Both the position numbers and the translations under genes were made by a program. The notes beneath the pieces were generated by a model that worked only from the letters and a program-made list of their open reading frames with translations, was not told the DNA's origin and did not search any database. A stretch of 64,000 bases of DNA. Source: Staphylococcus felis (GTDB lineage: Bacteria > Bacillota > Bacilli > Staphylococcales > Staphylococcaceae). Positions within the stretch are counted from its first letter, which is position 1, and each line of letters opens with the position of its first letter. The stretch spans positions 1,984,001 to 2,048,000 of the forward strand of contig NZ_CP027770.1 of NCBI RefSeq assembly GCF_003012915.1, in the 5' to 3' direction. Below, piece by piece: positions 1 through 8,902 of the stretch.

Positions 1-682
1 ATAAGACGAGATGTCCACTCAAACTCGCTTGTATCACATCTTTGGCAATTTTTGCGTCTCGTATTTCGCCGATTAAGATAACATCTGGATCACATCGTAA
101 TATCGCTTTTAATGAGGTTCCATAAGTAATATTTGCTTTTTCATTCACTGAAATTTGAGTAATGCCATTTAAAATCTGTTCCACGGGGTCTTCAATGGTA
201 ATGATATTGAGGTTTAAATGCTCTTTTGCATACAACACCATCTGATACATCAATGTACTTTTACCAGCACCTGTTGGACCACTAAATAAAATTAATCCTT
301 GTTTTTTCTCCATAATTTTCTTGATATCATTTGTGGCTTCATTGGAAGATGATTGAAAGTATTGAGGAGTTATACGGATGACACAACTTTCTATGCCTAA
401 ATTAAGTGGCAGTGTAGATACGCGTAAAAAATAAAGCGATTGATGTTCATAAATATATCGACCACTTTGAGCTTTGTGACGAGAAGATACATCTAAACCT
501 GCTTGATATTTTAATAGTGTAATCAATTTTCTGTATGTATCTATATTTAATGTGTCATATAAAATCAGTGCATCTTTAACTCTTAATTTCACTTCAACTT
601 GTGAATGAGATGGAATAAAGTGAATGTCTGAAGCATTTTGGCTTAGTGCGTATTGTAAAACGTTATCTAATAATAGTTGCAT
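1..682 (-). CDS. comGA: Competence traffic ATPase ComGA (3' part off window)
   Basis: This is the GspE/PilB-type secretion ATPase that powers the competence pseudopilus at the cytoplasmic face of the membrane. About 227 N-terminal residues are present; the rest runs off the left edge. Visible motifs are the P-loop GPTGAGKST, the aspartate box around IITIEDPVEQ, and the start of the following box with RCDPDVILIGEIRD. The ATG at 682 follows a GAGAGGTGA ribosome-binding site. It should be the first gene of the comG operon, which continues outside the window. The reading frame is intact as far as it goes. The family call is secure from the motifs, and the symbol is supported by the neighbouring glcK/gluP gene order known from Bacillus and Staphylococcus. 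Confidence 0.93.
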   Translation of the reverse strand, partial: MQLLLDNVLQYALSQNASDIHFIPSHSQVEVKLRVKDALILYDTLNIDTYRKLITLLKYQAGLDVSSRHKAQSGRYIYEHQSLYFLRVSTLPLNLGIESCVIRITPQYFQSSSNEATNDIKKIMEKKQGLILFSGPTGAGKSTLMYQMVLYAKEHLNLNIITIEDPVEQILNGITQISVNEKANITYGTSLKAILRCDPDVILIGEIRDAKIAKDVIQASLSGHLVL

Positions 683-745
683 AAAAAATCACCTCTCACA
701 TATAAACACGTAAGAGGCGTCAACATTACTTTGTATTTTCTTTAT

Positions 746-1369
746 TTATCCGTGAAGGTAAGGATTCATAAGTTCATTTTCAACAGTCGTTGACGGCCCA
801 TGACCAGGGTATAATGGTAGCATGTCGTCAATGGTGAAAATTTTATCTTGTATCGAATCAATCAAAGTTTCATAATCACCTTGATATAAATCTGTTCGGC
901 CGATTCCATTATTAAATAGCGTATCCCCGACAACAGCAAATTCTTCAAAAACATATGTCAAACTACCTGGAGAGTGTCCGGGTGTATGCATTACTTTAAA
1001 AGTGAAACTACTTATTTGGTGTGTGCCTTCATCAAGTGTCTTAGCTTCTGCATTACTTTGAATCACAGGTAATCCGTATGATTTAAACTGAGCTGAACCA
1101 TTTTTTTCAGGAGAGGTTAGAAATGTTAATTCATTATGATGGACATACACATCAACCGGATAAACGTTTAATACGTCATCTAATGCGCCGATATGATCAA
1201 AATGTGCGTGGGTTAATAAGATGCCCACTAAAGGTTTGTTAATCGCTTTAATTTTATCAATAATTTTATCGACATCTGCTGATGGATCAACCAATAAAAG
1301 TTCATGTTCATTTTCAATAAAATAAGTATTTGTACTCACAGGACCGAGTGTAAGGTATGAAATAATCAT
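746..1369 (-). CDS. MBL-fold metallo-hydrolase (YqgX/glyoxalase II-like)
   Basis: This 207-residue protein is a metallo-beta-lactamase-fold hydrolase. The di-metal site motif THAHFDHIG lies near residue 53, a second metal histidine sits in MHTPGHSPG near 130, an aspartate in VGDTLF near 149, and a final histidine in LYPGHGPST near 190. This is the glyoxalase II-like branch of the superfamily, whose members usually hydrolyse thioesters. The true substrate cannot be told from sequence. It is 63 bp upstream of comGA on the same strand and 22 bp downstream of the thiamine-binding-like gene, so co-transcription with the glcK cluster is likely. In B. subtilis the corresponding gene is yqgX. Confidence 0.88.
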   Translation of the reverse strand: MIISYLTLGPVSTNTYFIENEHELLLVDPSADVDKIIDKIKAINKPLVGILLTHAHFDHIGALDDVLNVYPVDVYVHHNELTFLTSPEKNGSAQFKSYGLPVIQSNAEAKTLDEGTHQISSFTFKVMHTPGHSPGSLTYVFEEFAVVGDTLFNNGIGRTDLYQGDYETLIDSIQDKIFTIDDMLPLYPGHGPSTTVENELMNPYLHG

Positions 1370-1391
1370 GTTAAACCTCCAATTTTAAACA

Positions 1392-1703
1392 TTATTTTAA
1401 ATGTTTTTCGACAGATTTTAACTTGTCATTCATTTTCCTAGATTTATCCCTTCTATCATCGATTCGGATATTTGTGCATACACGGTCTAAACCTTTATTA
1501 AACGGAAGCTCATGAATTACTTGTATGACTTCAAGTAAATCTGTTAAGTCCCCTTCAATTAGAGTGTTCATTGGTGTAAGTTGATAATCAATTTTCCCTT
1601 CTTGTTTAAAAGATTCAAGTTTTGTTTGTATTTCTGCAATGTATTGGCTAACACTTGGACCTTCAGTACCTACTGGTATAACGACTACATCTACAATTGC
1701 CAT
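1392..1703 (-). CDS. MTH1187/YkoF-like thiamine-binding family protein
   Basis: This is a 103-residue protein of the MTH1187 family (YqgV in B. subtilis). These small ferredoxin-like folds form multimers, and some members bind thiamine or its precursors. The N-terminal strand VDVVVIPVGTEGPSVSQYI and a central SPMNTLIEGDL-like segment (here LTPMNTLIEGDL) are family hallmarks. The length is typical. The gene starts 5 bp after the glcK stop codon and is clearly part of the same operon. A role as a cytoplasmic thiamine-pathway sensor or chaperone is only family-level inference. Confidence 0.8.
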   Translation of the reverse strand: MAIVDVVVIPVGTEGPSVSQYIAEIQTKLESFKQEGKIDYQLTPMNTLIEGDLTDLLEVIQVIHELPFNKGLDRVCTNIRIDDRRDKSRKMNDKLKSVEKHLK

Positions 1704-1708
1704 TTTAA

Positions 1709-2689
1709 TTACTCCTTGTCTATAATATAAGTTTTAATAAGACCTGCTGCACCAACCATTCCTGCGTCATTACCTAATTCTGCCCGAACAATTTCAGTAT
1801 TTTCTTGGGCTGGTGTAAAAGTGAGGTGACGATATTCAGTTTTGATGTTTTCAATGAGAATATCACCAGCATCTGACATCCCACCGCCTAGGATAATATA
1901 TTTTGGATTAGTTGTCACACTAATAATACTTGCCAAATATGCGATGTAATTTGCAACTCTTTCTGTGATAAAAATACAGAATTGATCTCCAGCTTTAGCA
2001 GCATCAAAAACAGCTTTTGCTGTAACAGTTTTATTTTTAATCAGTTCTAAAATAGAAGATTTAAATGTTAATTTAGGATAATAAAAATTAACTAAATTAA
2101 TAACACCAGTTGCAGACGCTACAGTTTCAATACAACCAGACTTTCCGCAATTACATTTAAATCTTTGGTCGTGATCAACTCTAAAATGCCCTAATTCAGC
2201 GCCTGAGCCATTATGCCCGTGAACTATTTTACCATTTGATATAATTCCACCGCCTAGTCCAGTACCTAGTGTAATAGCAACTACATCATCGGCATCTTTA
2301 CCAGCGCCATTAAATTTTTCACCTAAGGCTGCAACATTGGCATCGTTATCTACAATAACTGGAAAATCAACAAAGGTTTTCATAATATTAATGACATTGA
2401 CTTTATTAGGCCAGTTTAAATTGACCGCTCCATGAATTGTGCCTGTCTCAAAGTCAACAGGTCCTGGGATACCAATGCCCATGCCGATAACATCTTTCAT
2501 GTTTAAGTCTTGAGTTTCAAACTTTTGTACAAATGCTTCGTATATTTGTCTTAAAATTAATTTTCCTGTTGAGTCCGAAATATCAGTGTCAATAGACCAT
2601 TTATCGATCATTTCAAGTGATTGATTAAAAATACCAAGTTTACAAGTAGTGCCGCCAACATCAACAGCTAAAATTAAATCTTTGCTCAT
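1709..2689 (-). CDS. glcK: ROK-family glucokinase
   Basis: GlcK phosphorylates glucose to glucose-6-phosphate with ATP in the cytoplasm. The 326-residue protein shows the ROK-type ATP-binding motif at the N-terminus ([12 protein letters not shown]), the sugar-binding segment with [11 protein letters not shown] near residue 115, and the ROK zinc motif [10 protein letters not shown] near 175 preceded by the conserved GAELGH. Length and motifs fit the Firmicute glucokinase subgroup. The stop of the upstream yqgQ gene overlaps the glcK start by 4 bp, which suggests translational coupling. The upstream order gluP-yqgQ-glcK matches the Bacillus yqgP-yqgQ-glcK cluster. Confidence 0.95.
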   Translation of the reverse strand: MSKDLILAVDVGGTTCKLGIFNQSLEMIDKWSIDTDISDSTGKLILRQIYEAFVQKFETQDLNMKDVIGMGIGIPGPVDFETGTIHGAVNLNWPNKVNVINIMKTFVDFPVIVDNDANVAALGEKFNGAGKDADDVVAITLGTGLGGGIISNGKIVHGHNGSGAELGHFRVDHDQRFKCNCGKSGCIETVASATGVINLVNFYYPKLTFKSSILELIKNKTVTAKAVFDAAKAGDQFCIFITERVANYIAYLASIISVTTNPKYIILGGGMSDAGDILIENIKTEYRHLTFTPAQENTEIVRAELGNDAGMVGAAGLIKTYIIDKE

Positions 2690-2898
2690 TTACTTTCCAT
2701 CCTTCTTTGATTAATTAATAATTTAGATTGAATAAATGTCTCTCTATTTATTAATTTGTGATGATACAGATTTTGTATTTCACTTTCAATCATGGTGAGT
2801 CTGTCTTCTTCTTTATCAAAATAAATAATAAATCCATATTTTTTTAAAAGTTGCAATACGTCATAAAAAGTATTGAGTTCAGTTTGCACTTGCATCAT
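2686..2898 (-). CDS. YqgQ family small protein (DUF910)
   Basis: This is a 70-residue protein of unknown function. The N-terminal segment [18 protein letters not shown] is typical of the YqgQ/DUF910 family, a small helical protein found in bacilli next to glucokinase. The start lies inside the end of gluP (20-bp overlap) and the end overlaps glcK by 4 bp, so it is translationally coupled on both sides. Two adjacent ATG codons could serve as start; no strong ribosome-binding site precedes them, in keeping with coupling. No catalytic motif is visible. Confidence 0.85.
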   Translation of the reverse strand: MMQVQTELNTFYDVLQLLKKYGFIIYFDKEEDRLTMIESEIQNLYHHKLINRETFIQSKLLINQRRMESK

Positions 2899-4330
2899 CC
2901 AATTCTTTTTTTAAATTTTTGTAATTTTTATTATTAGGCTCTACTTTTAAAGCTTTATTGATATGTTTTTTAGCACTTTTTGTATCCGCTAAAGATCGAT
3001 TCGCTAATGCCATATGATAATTTAAAACGGAAGAGTTCGGAAACACACGTAACCCCTTCTCCCACTCATTCATCGCCTCAGCTTTGGAGTCTTGAGTTGC
3101 GATAATCATGCCAGATAAAAAATATGTTTCATCGTCATCATAGTGATGTTTTAAAGTATCTGATACCATATTTCTAGCTTCTCTGTAATGACCTTGATGC
3201 ATCTCATTTTGAATGATTTGATTATAGATATTTGTACTCTGTGTCAAATATATTTTGATTATCAACCCTAAAGTAACTAAGATTGTTATACCTAATACTA
3301 GAAAAAAGTGGCGTTTATGCTTACTTTTTAAATAGCCTAAATATAAAATAAGGAAACCACCCATTACTCCTGCTAAATGTGCAACAATATTAACATTTCT
3401 GACTAATAAAGTAATGACGGCCATAATTAAGATGGCTGCGATTGATTGCAATAAAGCTTTCCGCGTGAATCTTTGACTGATAACCATTAAAGCAAAAATC
3501 GCACCTAATAAACCAAAAATCGCGCCACTTGCCCCGACGGAAAATCCAGAAGGCAGGAGTGCCAATGACACAATATTACCGAAAATACCTGAAAAGAAAT
3601 AAACAACTAGCATTTGCCAGTAACCTATATTCGCTTCAACTATTTTTCCGAAAATATAAAGTGAAAACATATTAAAAATCAAATGTTCAAAATCTAAATG
3701 TAAAAACATTGAAGTGATAAGACGATACCATTCTCCATGAACAACATTAAAATGAGAAAGTGCCCCAAGATTTATAATTTCAATATCGGTTCGATGAGGT
3801 GTAAAGAGTAATATAAATAACCATATTAATATATTAATCGTTATTAGGCTATATGTCACCGGCGTAAATTGATACATTGACTGTTCTATTTTATTTTGAT
3901 TTAAAACACGTCTTTGATAATGTTTTATACTTTTTTTATCATTATTTGCTATCCAATATTTAACAATTGGATGATGTGTGATTTGATGTAAATCTTTTTT
4001 TGAATGAATAGAGTGAAAACGAACTTTGACAGGGTTCATAGTATTAAATGTGACCGGATCAAAAGGCTTATCCGTAATGATATAAATGTCATATTTTAAT
4101 ACTTTGAAACTAAGGTGATTTTGTAATTCTTCGTGGTGTTCAATGATTCGTGATTTATCAAATTCAAGTTCTTGGGTTGTAAATGAACCATATTTAAATA
4201 TATTGATATGACCTGTTTGAGTATGTGAAAGCCAAACTTCTTTACGTTCTGGATCGTAATGAATACATTTATATTTAAAATATCGAACCCATAAATATGC
4301 TGTTTTCCATAATTGCTTTTCTTCAATCAT
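2879..4330 (-). CDS. gluP: Rhomboid-family intramembrane serine protease with TPR tail
   Basis: This is a membrane protease of the GluP/YqgP type, 483 residues from the chosen start. Residues 1–165 form a soluble N-terminal domain. The rhomboid core of about seven membrane helices follows, with the catalytic serine in GASGAIFG near residue 268 and the catalytic histidine in VAHLAGVMGG near 318. The C-terminal 100 residues are soluble and TPR-like. The ATG at 4330 is chosen because GGAGG precedes it by a suitable gap; an upstream start at 4360 has no ribosome-binding site and overlaps fau. In B. subtilis YqgP cleaves membrane transporters with FtsH; the substrate here is unknown. Confidence 0.92.
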   Translation of the reverse strand: MIEEKQLWKTAYLWVRYFKYKCIHYDPERKEVWLSHTQTGHINIFKYGSFTTQELEFDKSRIIEHHEELQNHLSFKVLKYDIYIITDKPFDPVTFNTMNPVKVRFHSIHSKKDLHQITHHPIVKYWIANNDKKSIKHYQRRVLNQNKIEQSMYQFTPVTYSLITINILIWLFILLFTPHRTDIEIINLGALSHFNVVHGEWYRLITSMFLHLDFEHLIFNMFSLYIFGKIVEANIGYWQMLVVYFFSGIFGNIVSLALLPSGFSVGASGAIFGLLGAIFALMVISQRFTRKALLQSIAAILIMAVITLLVRNVNIVAHLAGVMGGFLILYLGYLKSKHKRHFFLVLGITILVTLGLIIKIYLTQSTNIYNQIIQNEMHQGHYREARNMVSDTLKHHYDDDETYFLSGMIIATQDSKAEAMNEWEKGLRVFPNSSVLNYHMALANRSLADTKSAKKHINKALKVEPNNKNYKNLKKELDDASAN

Positions 4331-4346
4331 TCGATATCCTCCATTA

Positions 4347-4886
4347 TTATGTGGTTGCAATAATTAATTCTGACACAGGGTAGTCATATTCATCAATAGG
4401 TAGATTTTCACATAATTGAATATCATACAGCAAACTTAAAGTTTCTGGTTTGAATGCTGCTAAATATCGATCAAAAAAACCACCGCCATAACCAATACGA
4501 TAGCCATTTTCTGAAAAAGCGACCCCTGGAACAATAACTAAATCTAAATGATTATTAATGATACTGTTTTGATTAACGTATCGTATTCCTTTTTCATCAA
4601 CGCCAATTTGGTTCAATGATGTCAGCTTTTGAAAATCCATTGTTTTATGCTGATAATTTGTTCTAGGTACATAGACAGATTTATGTAAGTTAAGTGCGCA
4701 TTCAATAATTGAATCTGTTTCGACTTCGTGAGGCATTGATAAAACGATACCTATTGAATGAGCTTTTTGAAATTGCTCATGTGCAATGACTTGTTTTTTT
4801 AGCCATTGATCGGCTTTTTCTTTTTTTCGAACATCTAAAGTTTTCATTGCGTGAATTTTCCGTGCACGTATTTCTTTTTTAGTCAC
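4347..4886 (-). CDS. fau: 5-formyltetrahydrofolate cyclo-ligase
   Basis: This enzyme converts 5-formyl-THF to 5,10-methenyl-THF using ATP, recycling an inactive folate store. The C-terminal half carries the family signature VIVPGVAFSENGYRIGYGGGFFDRYL. I choose a GTG start at 4886, giving 179 residues beginning MTKKEIR, because GAGGAGG lies 9 bp upstream; the longer in-frame extension has no ribosome-binding site. It lies 16 bp upstream of gluP, and the gluP ribosome-binding site follows directly after the fau stop. Confidence 0.92.
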   Translation of the reverse strand: MTKKEIRARKIHAMKTLDVRKKEKADQWLKKQVIAHEQFQKAHSIGIVLSMPHEVETDSIIECALNLHKSVYVPRTNYQHKTMDFQKLTSLNQIGVDEKGIRYVNQNSIINNHLDLVIVPGVAFSENGYRIGYGGGFFDRYLAAFKPETLSLLYDIQLCENLPIDEYDYPVSELIIATT

Positions 4887-4967
4887 ATGACTCGCCTCCT
4901 CACTTACAACTATATTATACAATTCTTAAAAGTTGATGTCATGATATGAGGCGATAAATGTACTTAA

Positions 4968-5002
4968 ATAAAAAAGACTAGAACAATGTGATGTTCTAGT
5001 CC
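4968..5002 (-). terminator. Rho-independent terminator behind rpmG
   Basis: The arms ACTAGAAC and GTTCTAGT (4977–5000) form a perfect 8-bp stem with an 8-base loop. Read on the minus strand it is followed by a run of T (the A-run at 4971–4975 on the plus strand). It sits 11 bp after the rpmG stop codon and would separate rpmG from the fau-gluP-glcK operon. Confidence 0.85.
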
Positions 5003-5013
5003 AAGATTATTGA

Positions 5014-5163
5014 TTATTTAGTTTCACGATGTAAAGTGTGTTTGTTATCACGTGAACAGAATTTTTTCATTTCAACACGCTCAGGATTATTTCTTTTATT
5101 TTTTTTAGAAATATAGTTGCGGTCTCCACATTCTGTGCATGCTAATGTTACATTAACGCGCAT
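5014..5163 (-). CDS. rpmG: 50S ribosomal protein L33
   Basis: This is a 49-residue ribosomal protein of the large subunit. It begins [17 protein letters not shown] and ends HRETK, the usual L33 frame, and is preceded by a GGAGG-like site (AGGAGGGTTAAT). It has the first zinc-ribbon pair CTEC (C9, C12) but only one cysteine in the second half (KKFCSRDN, C36), so the four-cysteine zinc site is incomplete. Staphylococci and bacilli carry several L33 paralogues that differ in this respect. The gene stands alone between phoU and fau with its own terminator. Confidence 0.95.
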   Translation of the reverse strand: MRVNVTLACTECGDRNYISKKNKRNNPERVEMKKFCSRDNKHTLHRETK

Positions 5164-5230
5164 ATTAACCCTCCTAATCTTCAAAATACGACCTTATTAT
5201 CATATCATCTAATATGAAAATTGGAAAGTA

Positions 5231-5881
5231 CTATTTTTCATATGATTCATAATGCTTACCAGTATAAAAGTAGTAGATATGCTCAGCTATATTAACAATA
5301 TGATCACCAATTCTCTCGAGATAACGTGCAACTAAATTTGCTTGTCCAGCGACGAAAGGGTCATTGTCAATAAGATAAGTTGTATTGATGATGTCTTTGT
5401 ATAAATCATCGATATCGACGTCACGCTCAATAATTTCTTTGACTAATTCAATATCTCTGTTTTTGGTAGCATTGTCTAAGTCTTTAAGCATAAGTAAAGC
5501 TAATTTCCCCATCGTTTCGAGTCTCATTATAATATATTGATCTGTCAATTGTGCACGAGTTCGAAGTTTTGCAATATTTGCTGCATTATCGCCCATTCTT
5601 TCAAACTCATTAGCTATTTTTAAAGCAGAAATCATTAACCTCAAATCAGTAGCAATGGGTTGTTGACGAGTAATAAGCATAATAACTTTATCGTTAATTT
5701 CATATTCTAATTCGTTAATTAATTTGTCCCGCTTAATCAATTTTCTAGCGTGTGTGATTTGGCTATCGGTTAATACTTGAATCGACTGATTAATATTAAA
5801 ATAAACTCGAAGTCCTAATTTGCGTAAATCTTTGTAAAGTTCGTTAAGCTGATCTTCATATCTTTTTCTAATAATAGGCAT
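5231..5881 (-). CDS. phoU: Phosphate signalling protein PhoU
   Basis: PhoU is a peripheral protein linking Pst transporter activity to PhoR/PhoP signalling and restraining uptake when phosphate is plentiful. The 216-residue protein has the two three-helix bundles of the family. The first repeat contains the metal-binding segment ANEFERMGDNAANIAK near residue 90, and the second contains YLERIGDHIVNIAEHI near 190. The ATG overlaps the pstB stop codon by one base (TAATG), so the two are translationally coupled. It is the last gene of the pst operon. Confidence 0.96.
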   Translation of the reverse strand: MPIIRKRYEDQLNELYKDLRKLGLRVYFNINQSIQVLTDSQITHARKLIKRDKLINELEYEINDKVIMLITRQQPIATDLRLMISALKIANEFERMGDNAANIAKLRTRAQLTDQYIIMRLETMGKLALLMLKDLDNATKNRDIELVKEIIERDVDIDDLYKDIINTTYLIDNDPFVAGQANLVARYLERIGDHIVNIAEHIYYFYTGKHYESYEK

Positions 5882-6741
5882 TAACCAAATCGTCCTGAAA
5901 TATAATCTTCAGTTTGTTTATCGCTCGGATTCGAAAATATTTTATCAGTATCATCATATTCATTAACATAGCCATTTAAGAAAAATGCAGTTTTATCAGA
6001 AACACGCGCTGCTTGTTGCATATTGTGCGTAACGATGATGATAGAATAATCTTTCTTCAAGTCTTGAACAAGTTCTTCAACTCTTAATGTAGAAATAGGA
6101 TCTAGAGCAGATGTTGGTTCATCCATTAAGATAACGTCTGGTTCAATAGCTAAACAACGCGCTATGCAAACACGCTGCTGTTGACCACCTGATAATCCAT
6201 ATGCATTTTGGTTTAAACGATCTTTTAATTCATCCCAAATTGCAGCGCCTCTTAAAGACTTTTCAACAATTTCATCTAATATTTTTTTATCTTTAATACC
6301 ATGAATTTTAGGTCCATATGTGATATTGTCATAAATCGACTTTGGAAATGGATTAGGTTGTTGAAACACCATACCCACATTAGTACGCAATTTTTCAACT
6401 GGATATTTCTTATCGAAAATATTTTGATCACGGTATAAAATTTTTCCAGATGTTTTCACTCCAGGTACTAGCTCAACCATTCTATTTAAAGTTTTAACAT
6501 AAGTTGATTTACCTGATCCAGATGGTCCAATTATGGCAGTAACATTTTTTTCTAAAATATCTAAGTTGACGTTTTTCAAAGAATGTTGCTCGCCATACCA
6601 AAGGTCAAGATTTTGTGTTGAATATACAATACGTCTTTCATCATCGGTAAGTACATCTTTTTTTTCATGCTGTTGAGTAGTCGTAAATGGTGTGTTTACA
6701 TTTTCGTTTTTATTTTCATTTACAGTTTTAGTATTAATCAT
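5881..6741 (-). CDS. pstB: Phosphate ABC transporter ATP-binding protein PstB
   Basis: This is the ATPase of the high-affinity phosphate importer. Motifs in order are Walker [10 protein letters not shown] near residue 92, the Q-loop VFQQPNPFP, the ABC signature [15 protein letters not shown] near 185, Walker [14 protein letters not shown], and the switch histidine in [15 protein letters not shown]. The first 35 residues form an asparagine- and glutamate-rich extension with no family motif, making the protein (286 residues) longer than the usual 250–270. The start at 6741 follows a GGGAG site. It is 26 bp downstream of pstA. Confidence 0.96.
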   Translation of the reverse strand: MINTKTVNENKNENVNTPFTTTQQHEKKDVLTDDERRIVYSTQNLDLWYGEQHSLKNVNLDILEKNVTAIIGPSGSGKSTYVKTLNRMVELVPGVKTSGKILYRDQNIFDKKYPVEKLRTNVGMVFQQPNPFPKSIYDNITYGPKIHGIKDKKILDEIVEKSLRGAAIWDELKDRLNQNAYGLSGGQQQRVCIARCLAIEPDVILMDEPTSALDPISTLRVEELVQDLKKDYSIIIVTHNMQQAARVSDKTAFFLNGYVNEYDDTDKIFSNPSDKQTEDYISGRFG

Positions 6742-6767
6742 ATTATAAAACTCCCGTCTTAAATACT

Positions 6768-7649
6768 TTATCTCATGTTATTTGTATATTTATTTCGAAT
6801 AAAGATTGCAATACCATTTAATATCAATAGAATAATCAGTAAAACGATAATTGCCCCAGAAGATAGTGCTTCGAAATCTACACCAGGTTTACGTGCCCAA
6901 TCATAAATTTGGAGTGGCAACGTTTGAAAAGAATCGAGAATACTATTAGGTGTGCGTAACAAAATGGTAGGTATGCCAATTGCTACTAATGGTGCTGTTT
7001 CGCCTATTGCACGAGAAATTGATAAAATTACCCCAGTAACTATTCCTGGAATAGCAGCTGGAAGTACAACATTTTTAATAGTTTGCCATTTATTTGCACC
7101 CAAGCCATATGATGCTTCTTTAACAGATTGAGGAACGGATCTTAAGGCTTCTTGACTAGCGACAATAATGACCGGCAAAATCAGTAATGCAAGCGTTAAA
7201 GCAGCAGCAAGAACTGAATTACCAAGGCGTAATAACGCTACAAATATTGTTGCGCCTAATAATCCATAAACAATGGACGGTACAGATGCAAGATTTGATA
7301 TATTAATTCGGATAAATCGTGTTAATGCATTGTCTTTTGCATATTCTTCAAGGTAAATTGCACTGCCAACACCCAACACGAGTGCTATAGGTATAAGTGT
7401 CATCATTAACCAAAGTGTACCTATGAATGCCCCTTTGATACCTGCAGAACTTGCTGATGAAGATGAAAAATGACTAAAAAAGTTTAGATTCATCACAGGA
7501 AGTCCTTTTCTTAAAATATCAATCATCAAAATTGCAAGAACAATGAGACCAATTAAAGTACAAGCAAAAAATATACCTTTAAAAACTTTATTTTTAGCCA
7601 TACGTGCAGAGAGCTTTTTTTCAACAGCAGTTTGATCAATTAATCCCAT
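6768..7649 (-). CDS. pstA: Phosphate ABC transporter permease PstA
   Basis: This is the second permease subunit of the phosphate importer, 293 residues with about six membrane helices. The cytoplasmic EAA loop that contacts PstB is visible as [29 protein letters not shown] near residue 180. The start codon comes one base after the pstC stop codon. The N-terminal first helix begins near residue 23 ([20 protein letters not shown]). Position between pstC and pstB confirms the subunit assignment. Confidence 0.95.
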   Translation of the reverse strand: MGLIDQTAVEKKLSARMAKNKVFKGIFFACTLIGLIVLAILMIDILRKGLPVMNLNFFSHFSSSSASSAGIKGAFIGTLWLMMTLIPIALVLGVGSAIYLEEYAKDNALTRFIRINISNLASVPSIVYGLLGATIFVALLRLGNSVLAAALTLALLILPVIIVASQEALRSVPQSVKEASYGLGANKWQTIKNVVLPAAIPGIVTGVILSISRAIGETAPLVAIGIPTILLRTPNSILDSFQTLPLQIYDWARKPGVDFEALSSGAIIVLLIILLILNGIAIFIRNKYTNNMR

Positions 7650-7650
7650 C

Positions 7651-8577
7651 CTAATACTCCTCTCTGAAACGTTTTGTTATCCATTGTGAAATAATGTTCA
7701 TTATTAATGTGAAAATAAACAATGTAAAACCTACTGCATAAATACTATAGTACAAGTCAGAACCATTTGTAGCGTCCCCTTGAGAGACTTGGACAATGTA
7801 TGCAGTCATTGTTTGAATAGAGTTTGTTAAACTTAAATCAAATGATGGACTAGATCCAGCTGCTAAAGATACAATCATTGTTTCACCAATTGCACGTGAG
7901 ATAGCTAAAACAATTGAAGCCATAATCCCAGAAGTAGCTGCAGGAATAATGACTTTGATAATCATTTCTAACTTGGTTGAACCTAATCCTAATGCGCCTT
8001 CTCTTATTTTATTTGGGACAGATGACATGGCATCTTCACTCATACTAGCAATCATTGGGATTATCATTACGCCGACTACTAATCCTGGACTAATCGCATT
8101 AAAACTTGCAATATTTGGGAATATAGCTCTTAAAATAGGTGTTACAAACGTTAATGCAAAAAATCCATAAACAATTGTTGGAATACCTGCTAGAACTTCT
8201 AAAATAGGTTTAATGATTTTTCTAACCTTAGTCGAAGCGAATTCACTAAGGTATATAGCGGCTCCTATTCCAACGGGTACTGCAAATATAGTTGCGATGA
8301 CTGTAATTTTTAAAGTTCCTATAATTAAAGCCCAAATTCCATATTTAGGATCAGATGAAAAAGGATTCCAATCTGTCTCTAAAAAGAACTTATGAATGGG
8401 TACACGTGTAAAAAATGTAATTGTTTCAGTTAATAATGTAATCACAATTCCAATTGTTGTTAAAATTGAAATGATTGCAATTAAAAATAAAATAACCGGC
8501 ATAACTTTATTGCTAATCGATGTGCTTGAATCACTTTGCTTACGAATCATATTGCGTATTTTTTGTTGAGAACTCAT
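7651..8577 (-). CDS. pstC: Phosphate ABC transporter permease PstC
   Basis: This is the first permease subunit of the Pst importer, 308 residues. The N-terminal helix lies at about residues 25–50, and about five more follow. The EAA-type loop is EGALGLGSTKLEMIIKVIIPAATSGIMAS near residue 195. The conserved AGIPTIVYGFFAL helix lies near 135. The gene is separated from pstS by a 325-bp gap holding a large stem-loop, unlike the 1–26-bp spacing in the rest of the operon, so its expression may differ from that of pstS. Confidence 0.95.
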   Translation of the reverse strand: MSSQQKIRNMIRKQSDSSTSISNKVMPVILFLIAIISILTTIGIVITLLTETITFFTRVPIHKFFLETDWNPFSSDPKYGIWALIIGTLKITVIATIFAVPVGIGAAIYLSEFASTKVRKIIKPILEVLAGIPTIVYGFFALTFVTPILRAIFPNIASFNAISPGLVVGVMIIPMIASMSEDAMSSVPNKIREGALGLGSTKLEMIIKVIIPAATSGIMASIVLAISRAIGETMIVSLAAGSSPSFDLSLTNSIQTMTAYIVQVSQGDATNGSDLYYSIYAVGFTLFIFTLIMNIISQWITKRFREEY

Positions 8578-8710
8578 TTTTCATACTCCTTTTACATAGA
8601 AAAAGTGAGAAGCTATATCAAATTAATTAGGATTGCATCCTGATTTAACACCTTACTCACTTTGGAAAGTCAATATTTAAAACTCCCAAAAGGCTTGTTA
8701 AACGATTAAT

Positions 8711-8863
8711 GGTTGAGACAAAAGCGTATTTTCTAAGCGTCTCTGATTTACAGTGCCTTAGAAGTAGGATTCATTAGTCAGAACGTTCACGCTCGACAAA
8801 ATTGAATAATCATTTTGTGCATCGCTTAGTTCTACACAAATCCTAACCGCTTTTGTCCCAACC
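8711..8863 (-). repeat. Large stem-loop element between pstS and pstC
   Basis: The 325-bp gap 8578–8902 has no gene. Most of it is a 153-bp element closed by near-perfect inverted arms (GGTTGAGACAAAAGCG at 8711–8726 and CGCTTTTGTCCCAACC at 8848–8863, one mismatch). Inside is a second nested pair: TAGGATT near 8765–8771 against AATCCTA near 8840–8846, plus GAACGTTC. A smaller inverted pair, AAAGTGAG at 8602–8609 and CTCACTTT at 8656–8663, lies nearer pstC. The position suggests transcript processing, partial termination or 3' protection of pstS mRNA. This is inference; the inverted repeats themselves are directly visible. Confidence 0.7.
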
Positions 8864-8902
8864 TCCTCTACTAGAGTGTTAGTTTAAATGTGTTTGATAT
8901 GC

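Noticed and set aside
4096..4326. Second frame inside the gluP N-terminus
   Set aside because: It is an alternate frame of a well-supported gene without its own start signal.
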